Shown piece after piece: positions 9,449 to 18,384 of a stretch of 64,000 nt of DNA. The DNA is from Mycobacterium branderi. GTDB lineage: Bacteria > Actinomycetota > Actinomycetes > Mycobacteriales > Mycobacteriaceae. The position numbers were made by a program, and so were the translations under genes. The notes under the pieces are model-generated. The model did not search any database and was not told the DNA's origin. It saw only the letters and a list, made by a program, of their open reading frames with translations. The DNA is taken from the NCBI RefSeq assembly GCF_010728725.1, contig NZ_AP022606.1:62001-126000 (forward strand). The letters are read 5' to 3'. Position 1 is the stretch's first letter. Every line of letters begins with the position of its first letter.

Positions 9449-9471
9449 CCGTCCGGTGGTATCACGGACGG
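9449..9471 (+). terminator. Hairpin between fprA and narG
   Basis: CCGTCCG (9449-9455) pairs perfectly with CGGACGG (9465-9471) around a 9-nt loop, 35 bp after the fprA stop. No U tract. Likely fprA terminator, but a role in the narG leader cannot be excluded. Confidence 0.4.
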
Positions 9472-9522
9472 GGAGGCGTAGGTGTAATCCATCGTCCCGG
9501 GTCGGGCTAGGAGCACAGGCGC

Positions 9523-12500
9523 GTGGTTGACACGGCAGACGTCAGGACTCAACCGTCGCCCGGTGATGAGCGTGTCGACGCCGCCACCGCCGAGCAGTCG
9601 CCACGCGCCTTGCTGGCACCGCTGCTGCCTGGCGGCGAACCCGTCGAATCGCTGCTGCGCAAGGCGCAGTACTTCACCGCCGGCACACCCACTCCTGACC
9701 ATCGCGAAGTGCACCGGCGGGGCGGTCGCGGCGCCGAGGAGTTCTACCGCGAGCGCTGGCGGCACGGCAAAGAAGTGCGCTCGACGCACGGCGTGAACTG
9801 CACCGGCTCCTGCTCGTGGAAGGTGTTCGTCAAGGAAGGCATCATCGCCTGGGAGACCCAGGCCACCGACTACCCATCGGTCGGCCCGGACAGTCCCGAG
9901 TACGAGCCGCGCGGCTGCCCGCGGGGCGCGTCGTTTTCCTGGTACACCTATTCGCCGTCGCGGGTGAAGTTCCCCTACGTCCGGGAGCCGCTGCTTCAGA
10001 TGTGGCGGGAAACCCGTGCGCGCCTTGCCGATCCGGTCGAGGCGTGGGCGGAGATCACGTCCGACCCGCAACGGACCGCCCGGTACAAGCAGAATCGCGG
10101 CAAGGGCGGGTTCCTGCGCGCGACGTGGCAAGAAGTGAGCGAGCTGATCGCGGCCGCCCACGTGCACACGATCAAGACCTACGGCCCGGACCGGGTAGTG
10201 GGCTTTTCGCCGATTCCGGCGATGTCCCAAGTCTCCTACGCGGCGGGCACCCGGTTCCTGTCGATGATCGGCGGCACGATCCTGTCGTTCTACGACTGGT
10301 ACGCGGACATGCCGCTGGCCTCGCCGCAGGTCTACGGCGACCAGACCGACGTGCCGGAGTCCGGTGACTGGTGGAACGCCGCCTACCTGATCATCTGGGG
10401 CACCAACCTGCCGATCACCCGCACCCCCGACGCGCACTTCATGGTGGAGGCCCGCTACCGCGGGCAGAAGGTCGTCGTCGTCAGCCCCGACTACTCCGAC
10501 CACACCAAGTTCGCCGACGACTGGCTCGCCTGCGCGCCCGGCGCCGACGGCGCGCTCGCGATGGCAATGGGCCACGTCGTGCTCTCGGAGTTCTTCCGCG
10601 ACCGCCAGGTGCCCTATTTCCAGCAGTACGTGAAGACCTACACCGACCTGCCGTTCCTGGTGACCCTGCGCGAACACGGCGACGCCTACGTGCCCGACCG
10701 GTTCCTCACCGCTGCCGATCTCGGCCATGCCGACGAGCGCGCCGTCCACCAGACCGTGCTGCTGGACGCCAAGACGGGAGAACCCGTCGTGCCCAACGGC
10801 ACGCTGGCCGACCACTACACCGACGCCGGCAGGGGCAAGTGGAACCTCGACCTCGGCGACGTCGACCCGGTGCTGACCCTGCACGGCCATGGCGCCGAGG
10901 CGGTCGCAATCGACTTGCCCCGCTTCGACATTGGCGACACCGAGGGCGGCACCGCGATCCGCCGCGGTGTTCCAGTCATGCGGCTGGGCGAGAAGCTGGT
11001 GACGACGGTGTTCGACCTGCTGATGGCCCACTACGCGGTGCGCCGCGACGGGCTGCCGGGTGAGTGGCCCACCGGCTACGACGACGCGTCGCAACCGTAC
11101 ACACCGGCATGGCAGGAGGCGATCACCTCGGTGCCCGCCGCCGCAGCCGCGCGGGTGGCACGCGAATTCGCCCGGAGCGCAGAGCTTTCCAAGGGGCGGT
11201 CGATGATCGCAATGGGCGCGGGAACCAACCACTGGTTCCACTCCGACCAGATCTACCGCACCTTCTTCACGCTGACCATGCTGTGCGGCTGCCAGGGCGT
11301 CAACGGCGGCGGCTGGGCGCACTACGTCGGGCAGGAGAAGGTACGCCCGCTCACCGGCTGGCAGCAGGTCGCATTCGCGCTGGACTGGCAACGGCCCACC
11401 CGGCAGATGACCGGCACGTCGTTCTTCTACCTGCACACCGACCAGTGGCGCTATGAGCAGTTCGGCGCCGCCGAACTATCAACCCCACTGGGCCGCGGCC
11501 TGTTCCGTGGCAAGGCGATGGTCGACGCGCTGGCGCAGGCGTCCCGGCTGGGGTGGACGCCGACGTTTCCGACCTTCGATCGCAACACCCTGGAACTGGC
11601 CGACGCGGCCGAAGAAGCCGGCAAGAGCATCGGCGACTATGTGGTCGACGAACTGCAAAGCGGCCGTTTGCATTTCGCTGGCGAGGATCCGGACAATCCC
11701 GTGAACTTCCCGCGCGTGCTCACGGTGTGGCGGGCCAACCTGCTGGGGTCCTCGGGCAAGGGCATGGAGTACTTCATGAAGCACCTGCTCGGCGCGGAGA
11801 ATGCCGTGCGAGCCGACGAGACGCCCAGCGCGCTGCGGCCGGCCGAGGTGCGTTGGCGCGACGAAGCACCTTGCGGCAAGCTGGATTTGGCCGTGGCCAT
11901 CGACTTCCGGATGACCAGCACTTGCACGTATTCCGACATCGTGTTGCCGGCGGCCACCTGGTACGAGAAGTACGACATCTCCACGACCGACATGCACCCG
12001 TTCGTGCATTCGTTCAACCCGGCCATCCCCCCGCCGTGGGAGGCCCGCACCGACTTCGACGCGTTTGCCACCATCGCCCGTGACTTCTCCCGGCTGGCCG
12101 CCAAACACCTGGGCACCCGCACCGACGTGATCGCCGCGCCGCTGCTGCACGACACCGCCGACGAGATGGCCCAGCCCGGCGGAGTGGTGCGCGACTGGCG
12201 CTACGGCGAATGCGAGCCGCTGCCCGGCAAGACGATGCCGAAGCTGGTGACGGTCGAGCGCGACTACGGCGCGGTCGCCGAAAAGATGGCCGCGCTGGGT
12301 CCGCTGGTCGAGACGGCCGGCACTCAAGTCAAGGGGGTGGCCTGGAAACCGGTTGCGGCCGTGGACTTTCTGGCCCGCAAGAACGGCACCGCACACGGCG
12401 GCGTGACCGACGGACGGCCGTCGCTGGCGCGCGACGTGCATATGGCCGAGGCCATTCTGGCGTTGTCGGGCACCACGAACGGCGCGGTCGCGCTGCAGGG

Positions 12501-13293
12501 CTGGCAGGCGCTTGAGGAGCGCACCGGCATGCGTCTGGCGGACCTGGCCGAGGAGCGTGCCGGTGAGCACATCACGTTCGAGGACACCCAGATCCAGCCG
12601 CGCTCGGTGATGACCTCACCGGAGTGGTCGGGCAGCGAGACCGGCGGGCGCCGCTACTCGCCGTTCGTCGTCAACGTCGAACGCCGCAAGCCCTGGCACA
12701 CGCTGACCGGGCGGATGCATTTCTTCCTCGACCACGACTGGATCGCCGAATACGGCGAATGGCTGCCGGTGTATCGGCCGCCGCTGAACTATCCCCGGCA
12801 TTTCGGCAACCAGGAACTGGGTGAGCAAGGCCGACCGGACATCACCGTGCGCTACCTCACCCCGCACTCCAAGTGGTCGATTCACTCGGAGTATCAGGAC
12901 AACCTGCACATGCTGCGGCTGTTCCGCGGCGGGCCGGTGATCTGGATGAGCCCCGAGGACGCCGCCACCATCGGCGTCAAAGACAACGACTGGATCGAGG
13001 CCTACAACCGCAACGGCGTGGTGGCCTGCCGGGCCGTCGTCACCCACCGGATGCCCAAAGGCACGGTCTTCATGTACCACGCCATGGACCGGCACCTGAT
13101 GACCCCGAAGTCGGAGGTGTCGGGATGGCATGGCGGCGGCGACAATTCGCTGACCCGGTTGGCGATCAAGCCGACGCACATGATCGGCGGCTATGCCCAG
13201 ATGTCGTTCGGCTTCAACTATTACGGCCCCACCGGCAACCAGCGCGACGAGATCACCGTCATCCGCCGCCGCTCGCAGGAGGTGCAGTACTGA
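9523..13293 (+). CDS. narG: Respiratory nitrate reductase, alpha (molybdopterin) subunit
   Basis: Catalytic subunit of the membrane-bound, cytoplasm-facing nitrate reductase that reduces nitrate to nitrite with electrons from menaquinol. 1256 residues. The N-terminal [4Fe-4S] FS0 ligands are His89, Cys93, Cys97 and Cys132 (HGVNCTGSC ... EPRGCPRGA), and SFYDWYADMP holds the Asp ligand to molybdenum. Long molybdopterin-binding domains follow. There is no twin-arginine signal, consistent with NarG rather than periplasmic enzymes. GTG start at 9523 is preceded by AGGAG. The narH start overlaps its stop (ATGA). In M. tuberculosis the nar operon sits elsewhere, so its position after fprA is a rearrangement. 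Confidence 0.96.
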   Translation: MVDTADVRTQPSPGDERVDAATAEQSPRALLAPLLPGGEPVESLLRKAQYFTAGTPTPDHREVHRRGGRGAEEFYRERWRHGKEVRSTHGVNCTGSCSWKVFVKEGIIAWETQATDYPSVGPDSPEYEPRGCPRGASFSWYTYSPSRVKFPYVREPLLQMWRETRARLADPVEAWAEITSDPQRTARYKQNRGKGGFLRATWQEVSELIAAAHVHTIKTYGPDRVVGFSPIPAMSQVSYAAGTRFLSMIGGTILSFYDWYADMPLASPQVYGDQTDVPESGDWWNAAYLIIWGTNLPITRTPDAHFMVEARYRGQKVVVVSPDYSDHTKFADDWLACAPGADGALAMAMGHVVLSEFFRDRQVPYFQQYVKTYTDLPFLVTLREHGDAYVPDRFLTAADLGHADERAVHQTVLLDAKTGEPVVPNGTLADHYTDAGRGKWNLDLGDVDPVLTLHGHGAEAVAIDLPRFDIGDTEGGTAIRRGVPVMRLGEKLVTTVFDLLMAHYAVRRDGLPGEWPTGYDDASQPYTPAWQEAITSVPAAAAARVAREFARSAELSKGRSMIAMGAGTNHWFHSDQIYRTFFTLTMLCGCQGVNGGGWAHYVGQEKVRPLTGWQQVAFALDWQRPTRQMTGTSFFYLHTDQWRYEQFGAAELSTPLGRGLFRGKAMVDALAQASRLGWTPTFPTFDRNTLELADAAEEAGKSIGDYVVDELQSGRLHFAGEDPDNPVNFPRVLTVWRANLLGSSGKGMEYFMKHLLGAENAVRADETPSALRPAEVRWRDEAPCGKLDLAVAIDFRMTSTCTYSDIVLPAATWYEKYDISTTDMHPFVHSFNPAIPPPWEARTDFDAFATIARDFSRLAAKHLGTRTDVIAAPLLHDTADEMAQPGGVVRDWRYGECEPLPGKTMPKLVTVERDYGAVAEKMAALGPLVETAGTQVKGVAWKPVAAVDFLARKNGTAHGGVTDGRPSLARDVHMAEAILALSGTTNGAVALQGWQALEERTGMRLADLAEERAGEHITFEDTQIQPRSVMTSPEWSGSETGGRRYSPFVVNVERRKPWHTLTGRMHFFLDHDWIAEYGEWLPVYRPPLNYPRHFGNQELGEQGRPDITVRYLTPHSKWSIHSEYQDNLHMLRLFRGGPVIWMSPEDAATIGVKDNDWIEAYNRNGVVACRAVVTHRMPKGTVFMYHAMDRHLMTPKSEVSGWHGGGDNSLTRLAIKPTHMIGGYAQMSFGFNYYGPTGNQRDEITVIRRRSQEVQY

Positions 13294-14840
13294 TGCGAGT
13301 GATGGCACACGTGGCGATGGTGATGAACCTCGACAAGTGCATCGGCTGCCACACCTGCACGGTCACCTGCAAGCAGGTGTGGACCAACCGGCCCGGAACC
13401 GAGTACGTCTACTTCAACAACGTCGAAACCAAGCCGGGAATCGGCTATCCCAAACGCTACGAAGACCAGGAGCAGTGGCACGGCGGCTGGACGCTGGACC
13501 GCAAGGGCCGCCTGCAGCTCAAGGCCGGCGGGCGGCTGCGCAAGCTGCTGTCGATCTTCTACAACCCGGACCTGCCCAGCATCGACGACTACGGCGATCC
13601 GTGGACCTACGACTACCAGACCGTCATCGACGCGCCGCTGGGCTCGCACAACCCGACCGCGCATTCGATCTCCTCGCTGACGGGGCGGGATATGCCGGTC
13701 AAGTGGGGCAGCAATTTCGACGACGACTTGGCCGGCGCGCCGGAACTCGCGGTCGATGATCCGAACCTGGCCGGGCTCGAGGACCGGGTGAAGATGGAGT
13801 TCGAGCAGGTGTTCATGTTCTACCTGCCCCGCATCTGCGAGCACTGTCTCAACCCGTCCTGTGTGGCGTCGTGTCCGTCGGGGGCGATGTACAAGCGCGC
13901 CGAGGACGGCATCGTGCTGGTCGACCAGGACCGCTGCCGCGGCTGGCGCTTCTGCGTGTCCGGATGTCCTTACAAGAAGGTGTATTTCAACCACCGCACC
14001 GGCAAGGCGGAAAAGTGCACGTTCTGCTACCCCCGCGTCGAGCAGGGCATGCCGACGGTCTGCTCGGAAACGTGCGTGGGCCGCCTGCGCTATCTCGGTC
14101 TGTTCCTCTACGACGCCGACAAGGTGCTGAACGCGGCCGCCACACCCGACGTCGGCGACCTCTACGAGGCCCAGCTCGGCGTGTTCCTGGACCCGAATGA
14201 CCCGACCGTGCAGGCCGAGGCGGCCCGGGCCGGAATCCCGCACGACTGGATTCAGGCCGCGCAGCGCTCCCCTGTCTACGAGCTGGCGGTGCGGCACAAG
14301 GTTGCGCTGCCGCTGCACCCGGAATTCCGCACCCTGCCGATGGTGTGGTACATCCCGCCGCTGTCGCCAGTGGCCGACGTGGTCAATGCCGCCGGCTACG
14401 ACGACAATCCCGACAACGTGTTCGCCACGATCGACGCGCTGCGCATCCCGATCGAATACCTGGCCAACCTGTTCACCGCCGGCGACGCCGAGGTAGTGCG
14501 CACGGTATTGCGCAAACTGGCTGCGGTGCGGGCGATTCAACGCGCCGGGCAGCTCGGCCTCGACGTCGACGAGAACCTGCCCGCCTCGGTCGGCGCCACC
14601 ACCGACGATCTCGCCGACCTGTACCGGTTGCTGGCCATCGCGAAATACGAAGAGCGCTACGTGATTCCGCCTGCCCACACCGAAGAGGCCGGCAAGCTGA
14701 TGGGCCAGCACGAGCAGCTGTTCTGCAGCCTCGACACCGATGGCGGGCCGGGCATGGGCGGCTACGGTCCGCCCAAGACCGGTCGCCTCAACTTGCTGAA
14801 TTGGAATGGCCGGGACCGCGATTCGAGGATGTTCCCATGA
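13293..14840 (+). CDS. narH: Respiratory nitrate reductase, beta (iron-sulfur) subunit
   Basis: Electron-transfer subunit with four Fe-S clusters linking NarI haems to NarG. 515 residues. The cysteine groups are CIGCHTCTVTC (~16-26), CEHCLNPSCVASC (~183-195), CRGWRFCVSGC (~216-226) and CTFCYPRVEQGMPTVCSETC. The Trp in the third group replaces a Cys and marks the [3Fe-4S] cluster typical of NarH. ATG 13293 overlaps the narG stop by 1 nt and its own stop overlaps the narJ start. Confidence 0.96.
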   Translation: MRVMAHVAMVMNLDKCIGCHTCTVTCKQVWTNRPGTEYVYFNNVETKPGIGYPKRYEDQEQWHGGWTLDRKGRLQLKAGGRLRKLLSIFYNPDLPSIDDYGDPWTYDYQTVIDAPLGSHNPTAHSISSLTGRDMPVKWGSNFDDDLAGAPELAVDDPNLAGLEDRVKMEFEQVFMFYLPRICEHCLNPSCVASCPSGAMYKRAEDGIVLVDQDRCRGWRFCVSGCPYKKVYFNHRTGKAEKCTFCYPRVEQGMPTVCSETCVGRLRYLGLFLYDADKVLNAAATPDVGDLYEAQLGVFLDPNDPTVQAEAARAGIPHDWIQAAQRSPVYELAVRHKVALPLHPEFRTLPMVWYIPPLSPVADVVNAAGYDDNPDNVFATIDALRIPIEYLANLFTAGDAEVVRTVLRKLAAVRAIQRAGQLGLDVDENLPASVGATTDDLADLYRLLAIAKYEERYVIPPAHTEEAGKLMGQHEQLFCSLDTDGGPGMGGYGPPKTGRLNLLNWNGRDRDSRMFP

Positions 14841-15475
14841 ACACCCAGACGATGAAGCTGGCCTCGGTGCTGCTGCAATACCCGACGGCGGCGTTGTTCG
14901 ACGGGCTCGACGCGCTCGAGAAGTTCGCCGCCGGCACCACGCCGAAGCCGGCGCGGGAATCGTTCGGCAGGTTCCTCGGCTGGCTGCGCGCCACACCGCC
15001 CAACGAAGTGGCGCAGCACTACGTGCAGACGTTCGATCTGCACCGGCGCTGCACGCTGTACCTGACCTACTACCGCTATGGCGACACCCGCAAGCGCGGC
15101 ATGGCGATGGTGATCTTCAAAACCGCTTACCGCGACGCCGGTTTCGTTCCATGCGACGACGAGCTGCCCGACTACCTGCCGATGGTGCTCGACTTCGCTG
15201 CGCTGTGTCCCCGCGGCCAGCGGCTGCTGACCGGACACCGCGCCGATCTGGAGTTGTTGCGGCGCAACCTGACCAAGGCCGAGTCGCCCTACGCCGACGT
15301 GGTGGCCGCGGTGATCGCCGACCTGCCCGGCCTCGGCAAGCGCGAGCTGGAGCAGGTGCGGGCCGCATGGGAGTCCGGCCCGCCCCGCGAGGACGTCGGG
15401 CTCGAGCCGTTCGCCCCGCCCGAATATCTGTCCGGCTACGGAGCCGCAAGTGGGAGCGCTCAATGGCAACGATGA
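14837..15475 (+). CDS. narJ: Nitrate reductase assembly chaperone
   Basis: TorD/DmsD-type helical chaperone that holds apo-NarGH until molybdenum cofactor is inserted. 212 residues; hallmark stretches are HYVQTFDLHRRCTLYLTYYRYGDTRKRG (~55-82) and DDELPDYLPMVLDFAALCP (~103-121). The start overlaps the narH stop by 4 nt. Confidence 0.93.
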   Translation: MNTQTMKLASVLLQYPTAALFDGLDALEKFAAGTTPKPARESFGRFLGWLRATPPNEVAQHYVQTFDLHRRCTLYLTYYRYGDTRKRGMAMVIFKTAYRDAGFVPCDDELPDYLPMVLDFAALCPRGQRLLTGHRADLELLRRNLTKAESPYADVVAAVIADLPGLGKRELEQVRAAWESGPPREDVGLEPFAPPEYLSGYGAASGSAQWQR

Positions 15476-16212
15476 CCACGTGGAACATCTGGTGGTGGGT
15501 GATCCTGCCCTACATCGCGCTCGTCGTCTTCGTCGTCGGCCATATCTGGCGCTGGCAGTACGACCAGTTCGGCTGGACCAGCCGCTCCACGCAACTGCAG
15601 GAGCGCCGGCTGCTCAAATGGGGCTCGCCGCTGTTTCACTACGCGACCTTCGCCGCGATCGCGGGACACATCCTGGGCATCCTGGTGCCCAAAGAGTTCA
15701 CCGACTGGCTCGGCATCCCCGAAACCTGGTACCAGGATTTCTCCGCCGTCGCCGGGTCGACCGCCGCGGTCGGCATCCTCATCGGCGCCGGCATCCTGAC
15801 GTTTCGCCGCACCGCCATCCCCCGCGTGCGCGCCACCACCAGCGCCGTCGACTACCTCGCGCTGATCCTGCTCGGAATCATCGTGCTGCTGGGCATTTTC
15901 CTGACCCTGGGCATCGAGGACACCTCGCACTACGAGTACCGCAACACCGTCGGCGTCTGGTTCCGCAGCCTGTTCGCCTTCCACCCCGACGTCAAGGCGA
16001 TCACAAGCGCACCGTGGCTCTACCAGGTGCACGCCGTCGCGTCGTGGGCGATCTTCATCGTCTGGCCGTTCAGCCGGCTGGTACACGCGTGGAGCTATCC
16101 GCTGTGGTACCTGTGGCGGCCCTATATTGTCATCCGCAGCCGCGTCGCGAGGCCCCCGGAAGAGCCGGGCACCGGCGGGCGGAAGTGGCGAAAGATTGGT
16201 GTCCCTTACTGA
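15463..16212 (+). CDS. narI: Respiratory nitrate reductase, gamma (cytochrome b) subunit
   Basis: Membrane quinol-oxidising subunit with two b haems. About 249 residues with five TM helices; haem-ligand histidines are expected in SPLFHYATFAAIAGHILG (~55-70) and in YQVHAVASWAIFIVWPFSRLVHAWS (~190-210). Start ATG 15463 is favoured by GGGAG six bases upstream; ATG 15472 with a 4-nt overlap to narJ is the alternative. It ends 14 nt inside the next gene. Confidence 0.93.
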   Translation: MATMTTWNIWWWVILPYIALVVFVVGHIWRWQYDQFGWTSRSTQLQERRLLKWGSPLFHYATFAAIAGHILGILVPKEFTDWLGIPETWYQDFSAVAGSTAAVGILIGAGILTFRRTAIPRVRATTSAVDYLALILLGIIVLLGIFLTLGIEDTSHYEYRNTVGVWFRSLFAFHPDVKAITSAPWLYQVHAVASWAIFIVWPFSRLVHAWSYPLWYLWRPYIVIRSRVARPPEEPGTGGRKWRKIGVPY

Positions 16213-17311
16213 GACCGACCGGGCAACCGGCATCGGCGAAGCGGTACGAACGCTGCATCCCGGCTATTTCGCGCTGGTGATGGCCACCGGCATCGTGTCG
16301 ATCGGGATGCACAACCACGGCATGTACGCCCTGTCGGTGGTGTTGCTGTGGCTGGGCTTCATCGCGTTCGCCGTCCTGGTGGTTGTCACCGCGGCACGGA
16401 TCGTCGTTTTCCGCGCCGACTTCGCCGCAGACCTGCGCGACCCTCGACGCGCGTTCGGGTCCTTCACCTTCGTCGCCGCCGCCGACGTGCTGGGTACCCG
16501 GCTGGCCGTCGACACGCATTACCGGATTGCGTTGGTGCTGTTGCTGGTCGGCTCGCTGGCCTGGCTGGTTCTGGGCTATGTGGTGCCCTGGGCCGCGGTG
16601 TTGCGCACCACGCACCGGCCGGTGCTGCAGCACGCCAACGGCACCTGGTTCATCTGGGTGGTGGCCAGTGAGTCGGTCGCGGTGCTCGCGGCCGCGCTGG
16701 AGCCCGAACTGGAAACCGGGCGGCGCGAACTGGCATTGCTGGCGGTGCTGTGCTGGTCGGTCGGAGTGTTTCTCTACGGTGCCGCCGGCATCTTCGTCGG
16801 CGCGCGCATGCTGCTGTACGGGCTGCGACCCGAGGACCTCACCCCGCCGCTGTGGGTGTCGATGGGCGCCACCGCGATCACCGTGGTCGCCGGCGCCCGG
16901 ATCGTGGAGATGGCGCACGCGCCCATGGTCGACGCCACCAGCGGCCTGATCGCCGGAATGTCGGTGGTGTTCTGGGCCTTCGGAACCTGGCTGATCCCGC
17001 CGCTGATCGGCGCCGGCATCTGGAAGCACGTGGTGCATCGCATCCCGCTGCGCTACGAGGCGCCGCTGTGGAGCGTGGTGTTCCCGCTGGGCATGTACGG
17101 GGTGGGCGGCGACTACCTGGGTAAGGCCGACCGCCTGCCGATCGTGGAATACATCGGCGCCGACGAAAGCTGGATCGCGCTGGCGGCGTGGGTCGTCACG
17201 TTTGTCGCGATGCTGCACCATCTGGCGACCACGCTCAGGCGTCCGGAGGCGCAAAGCTCCAGTTGTCCGGATTCTTCTGCGAGTACACCACCGGCAGCAG
17301 CTGACCCATAG
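16199..17311 (+). CDS. TehA/SLAC1-like (TDT family) anion transporter coupled to narGHJI
   Basis: About 370 residues with ten predicted TM helices, beginning TLHPGYFALVMATGIVSIG, the classic first helix of the tellurite-resistance/C4-dicarboxylate transporter family, which also includes plant SLAC1 nitrate/chloride channels. GTG 16199 lies 14 nt inside narI (TTG 16196 is also possible), so it is translationally coupled to the nitrate reductase operon. I infer a role in moving nitrate, nitrite or a related anion; no NarK is visible here. The last ~25 residues are antisense to the convergent gene at 17235-17555, so the tail may be poorly conserved. Confidence 0.82.
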   Translation: MSLTETDRATGIGEAVRTLHPGYFALVMATGIVSIGMHNHGMYALSVVLLWLGFIAFAVLVVVTAARIVVFRADFAADLRDPRRAFGSFTFVAAADVLGTRLAVDTHYRIALVLLLVGSLAWLVLGYVVPWAAVLRTTHRPVLQHANGTWFIWVVASESVAVLAAALEPELETGRRELALLAVLCWSVGVFLYGAAGIFVGARMLLYGLRPEDLTPPLWVSMGATAITVVAGARIVEMAHAPMVDATSGLIAGMSVVFWAFGTWLIPPLIGAGIWKHVVHRIPLRYEAPLWSVVFPLGMYGVGGDYLGKADRLPIVEYIGADESWIALAAWVVTFVAMLHHLATTLRRPEAQSSSCPDSSASTPPAAADP

Positions 17312-17555
17312 TCGGCCAGTCGTCGACGTTGACGGCCATGCGCTGATAGACGGGGTGCTCGTTGACGGTGGGCCCGTTGATCACGCCGGTGATCGTGACG
17401 AACTGCTCGCCCGTGGCATCAGGCCGCGGGCTGACGCCGGTCACCAGCAGTGTGCCGCTGACCGCGTCGGCGGCGCGTCGTTGGCGAAGCCTGGGCGCCA
17501 AGAGCACCAGCACCGCCCCGACCAGCAAAAGAAGCGCACCGATGTCCCAGCCCAC
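17235..17555 (-). CDS. Small single-pass membrane protein, unknown function
   Basis: 106 residues: one N-terminal TM helix ([21 protein letters not shown]), a basic stop-transfer RLRQRR, then an outside domain of ~75 residues with [26 protein letters not shown] and [15 protein letters not shown] do not recognise a named family. It overlaps the convergent transporter gene by 77 bp and is divergent from hisN by 23 bp. The coherent TM-plus-domain architecture supports a real gene. Confidence 0.65.
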   Translation of the reverse strand: MGWDIGALLLLVGAVLVLLAPRLRQRRAADAVSGTLLVTGVSPRPDATGEQFVTITGVINGPTVNEHPVYQRMAVNVDDWPTMGQLLPVVYSQKNPDNWSFAPPDA

Positions 17556-17578
17556 CTGGCCATGGTAGGACTACCACC

Positions 17579-18361
17579 ATGACGCGCCCCGACGATCTCG
17601 CGGTGGCGCTGGCGCTGGCCGACCGTGCCGACGCGGTGACCTTGGCGCGGTTCGGCGCGCTGGACCTGCAGGTCGACACCAAACCAGACCTCACACCGGT
17701 GACCGACGCGGACCGGGCCGTCGAAACCGAGCTGCGTTCTGCGCTGGCCCACGACCGCCCCGGTGACAGCATTGTCGGCGAAGAGTTCGGCGGCTCAACG
17801 ACTTTCAGCGGAAGGCAGTGGGTTGTCGACCCGATCGACGGCACCAAGAATTTTGTGCGCGGCGTACCGGTGTGGGCCAGCCTGATCGCGCTGCTCGACG
17901 ACGGCGTCCCGCGCGTCGGGGTGATCAGCGCCCCGGCGCTGCAGCGGCGGTGGTGGGCGGCCAGCGGCGCGGGCGCGTTCGCGACGGTCGGCGACTCCAC
18001 GCCGCGACGCCTGTCGGTGTCCTCGGTGGCGGAGTTGAGCGCGGCCAGCCTGTCGTTTTCCAGCCTGTCCGGGTGGGCAGATCTGGGGCTGCGCGACCGC
18101 TTCGTCGCACTGACCGACGGCGTGTGGCGGGTGCGCGCCTACGGCGACTTCTGGTCGTATTGCCTTGTTGCCGAGGGCGCTGTCGACGTCGCTGCGGAAC
18201 CGGAGGTGTCGGTGTGGGACCTGGCCGCGCTCGACGTCCTGGTGCGCGAGGCGGGCGGGACGTTCACCAGCCTCGACGGCACGGCCGGCCCGCACGGCGG
18301 CACCGCGGTGGCCACCAACGGCCTGTTGCACGAGCAGGTGCTGGACCGACTGCGGGCGTAG
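17579..18361 (+). CDS. hisN: Histidinol-phosphatase of the inositol monophosphatase family (Rv3137-like)
   Basis: Mg-dependent phosphatase, 260 residues. It has all metal-site motifs of the IMPase family: GEEFGG (~67-72), [15 protein letters not shown] (~81-95, the DPIDGT core) and [16 protein letters not shown] (~211-226). The M. tuberculosis orthologue in this context has been characterised as histidinol-phosphate phosphatase, which I recall rather than see. ATG start 23 bp from the divergent small membrane protein; the radical SAM gene follows after 23 bp. Confidence 0.88.
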   Translation: MTRPDDLAVALALADRADAVTLARFGALDLQVDTKPDLTPVTDADRAVETELRSALAHDRPGDSIVGEEFGGSTTFSGRQWVVDPIDGTKNFVRGVPVWASLIALLDDGVPRVGVISAPALQRRWWAASGAGAFATVGDSTPRRLSVSSVAELSAASLSFSSLSGWADLGLRDRFVALTDGVWRVRAYGDFWSYCLVAEGAVDVAAEPEVSVWDLAALDVLVREAGGTFTSLDGTAGPHGGTAVATNGLLHEQVLDRLRA

Positions 18362-18384
18362 CCTGAGCGTCGGGAGCTTTGGCG

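Noticed and set aside
8602..11436. Open frame of 944 codons on the minus strand opposite fprA and narG
   Set aside because: It is the mirror of high-GC codon bias in narG and fprA; the translation is low-complexity Arg/Gly/Val-rich with no motif, while the plus-strand proteins are complete and recognisable.
13221..14996. Open frame of 591 codons opposite narH
   Set aside because: Antisense shadow of NarH; His/Val/Arg-rich with no recognisable fold.
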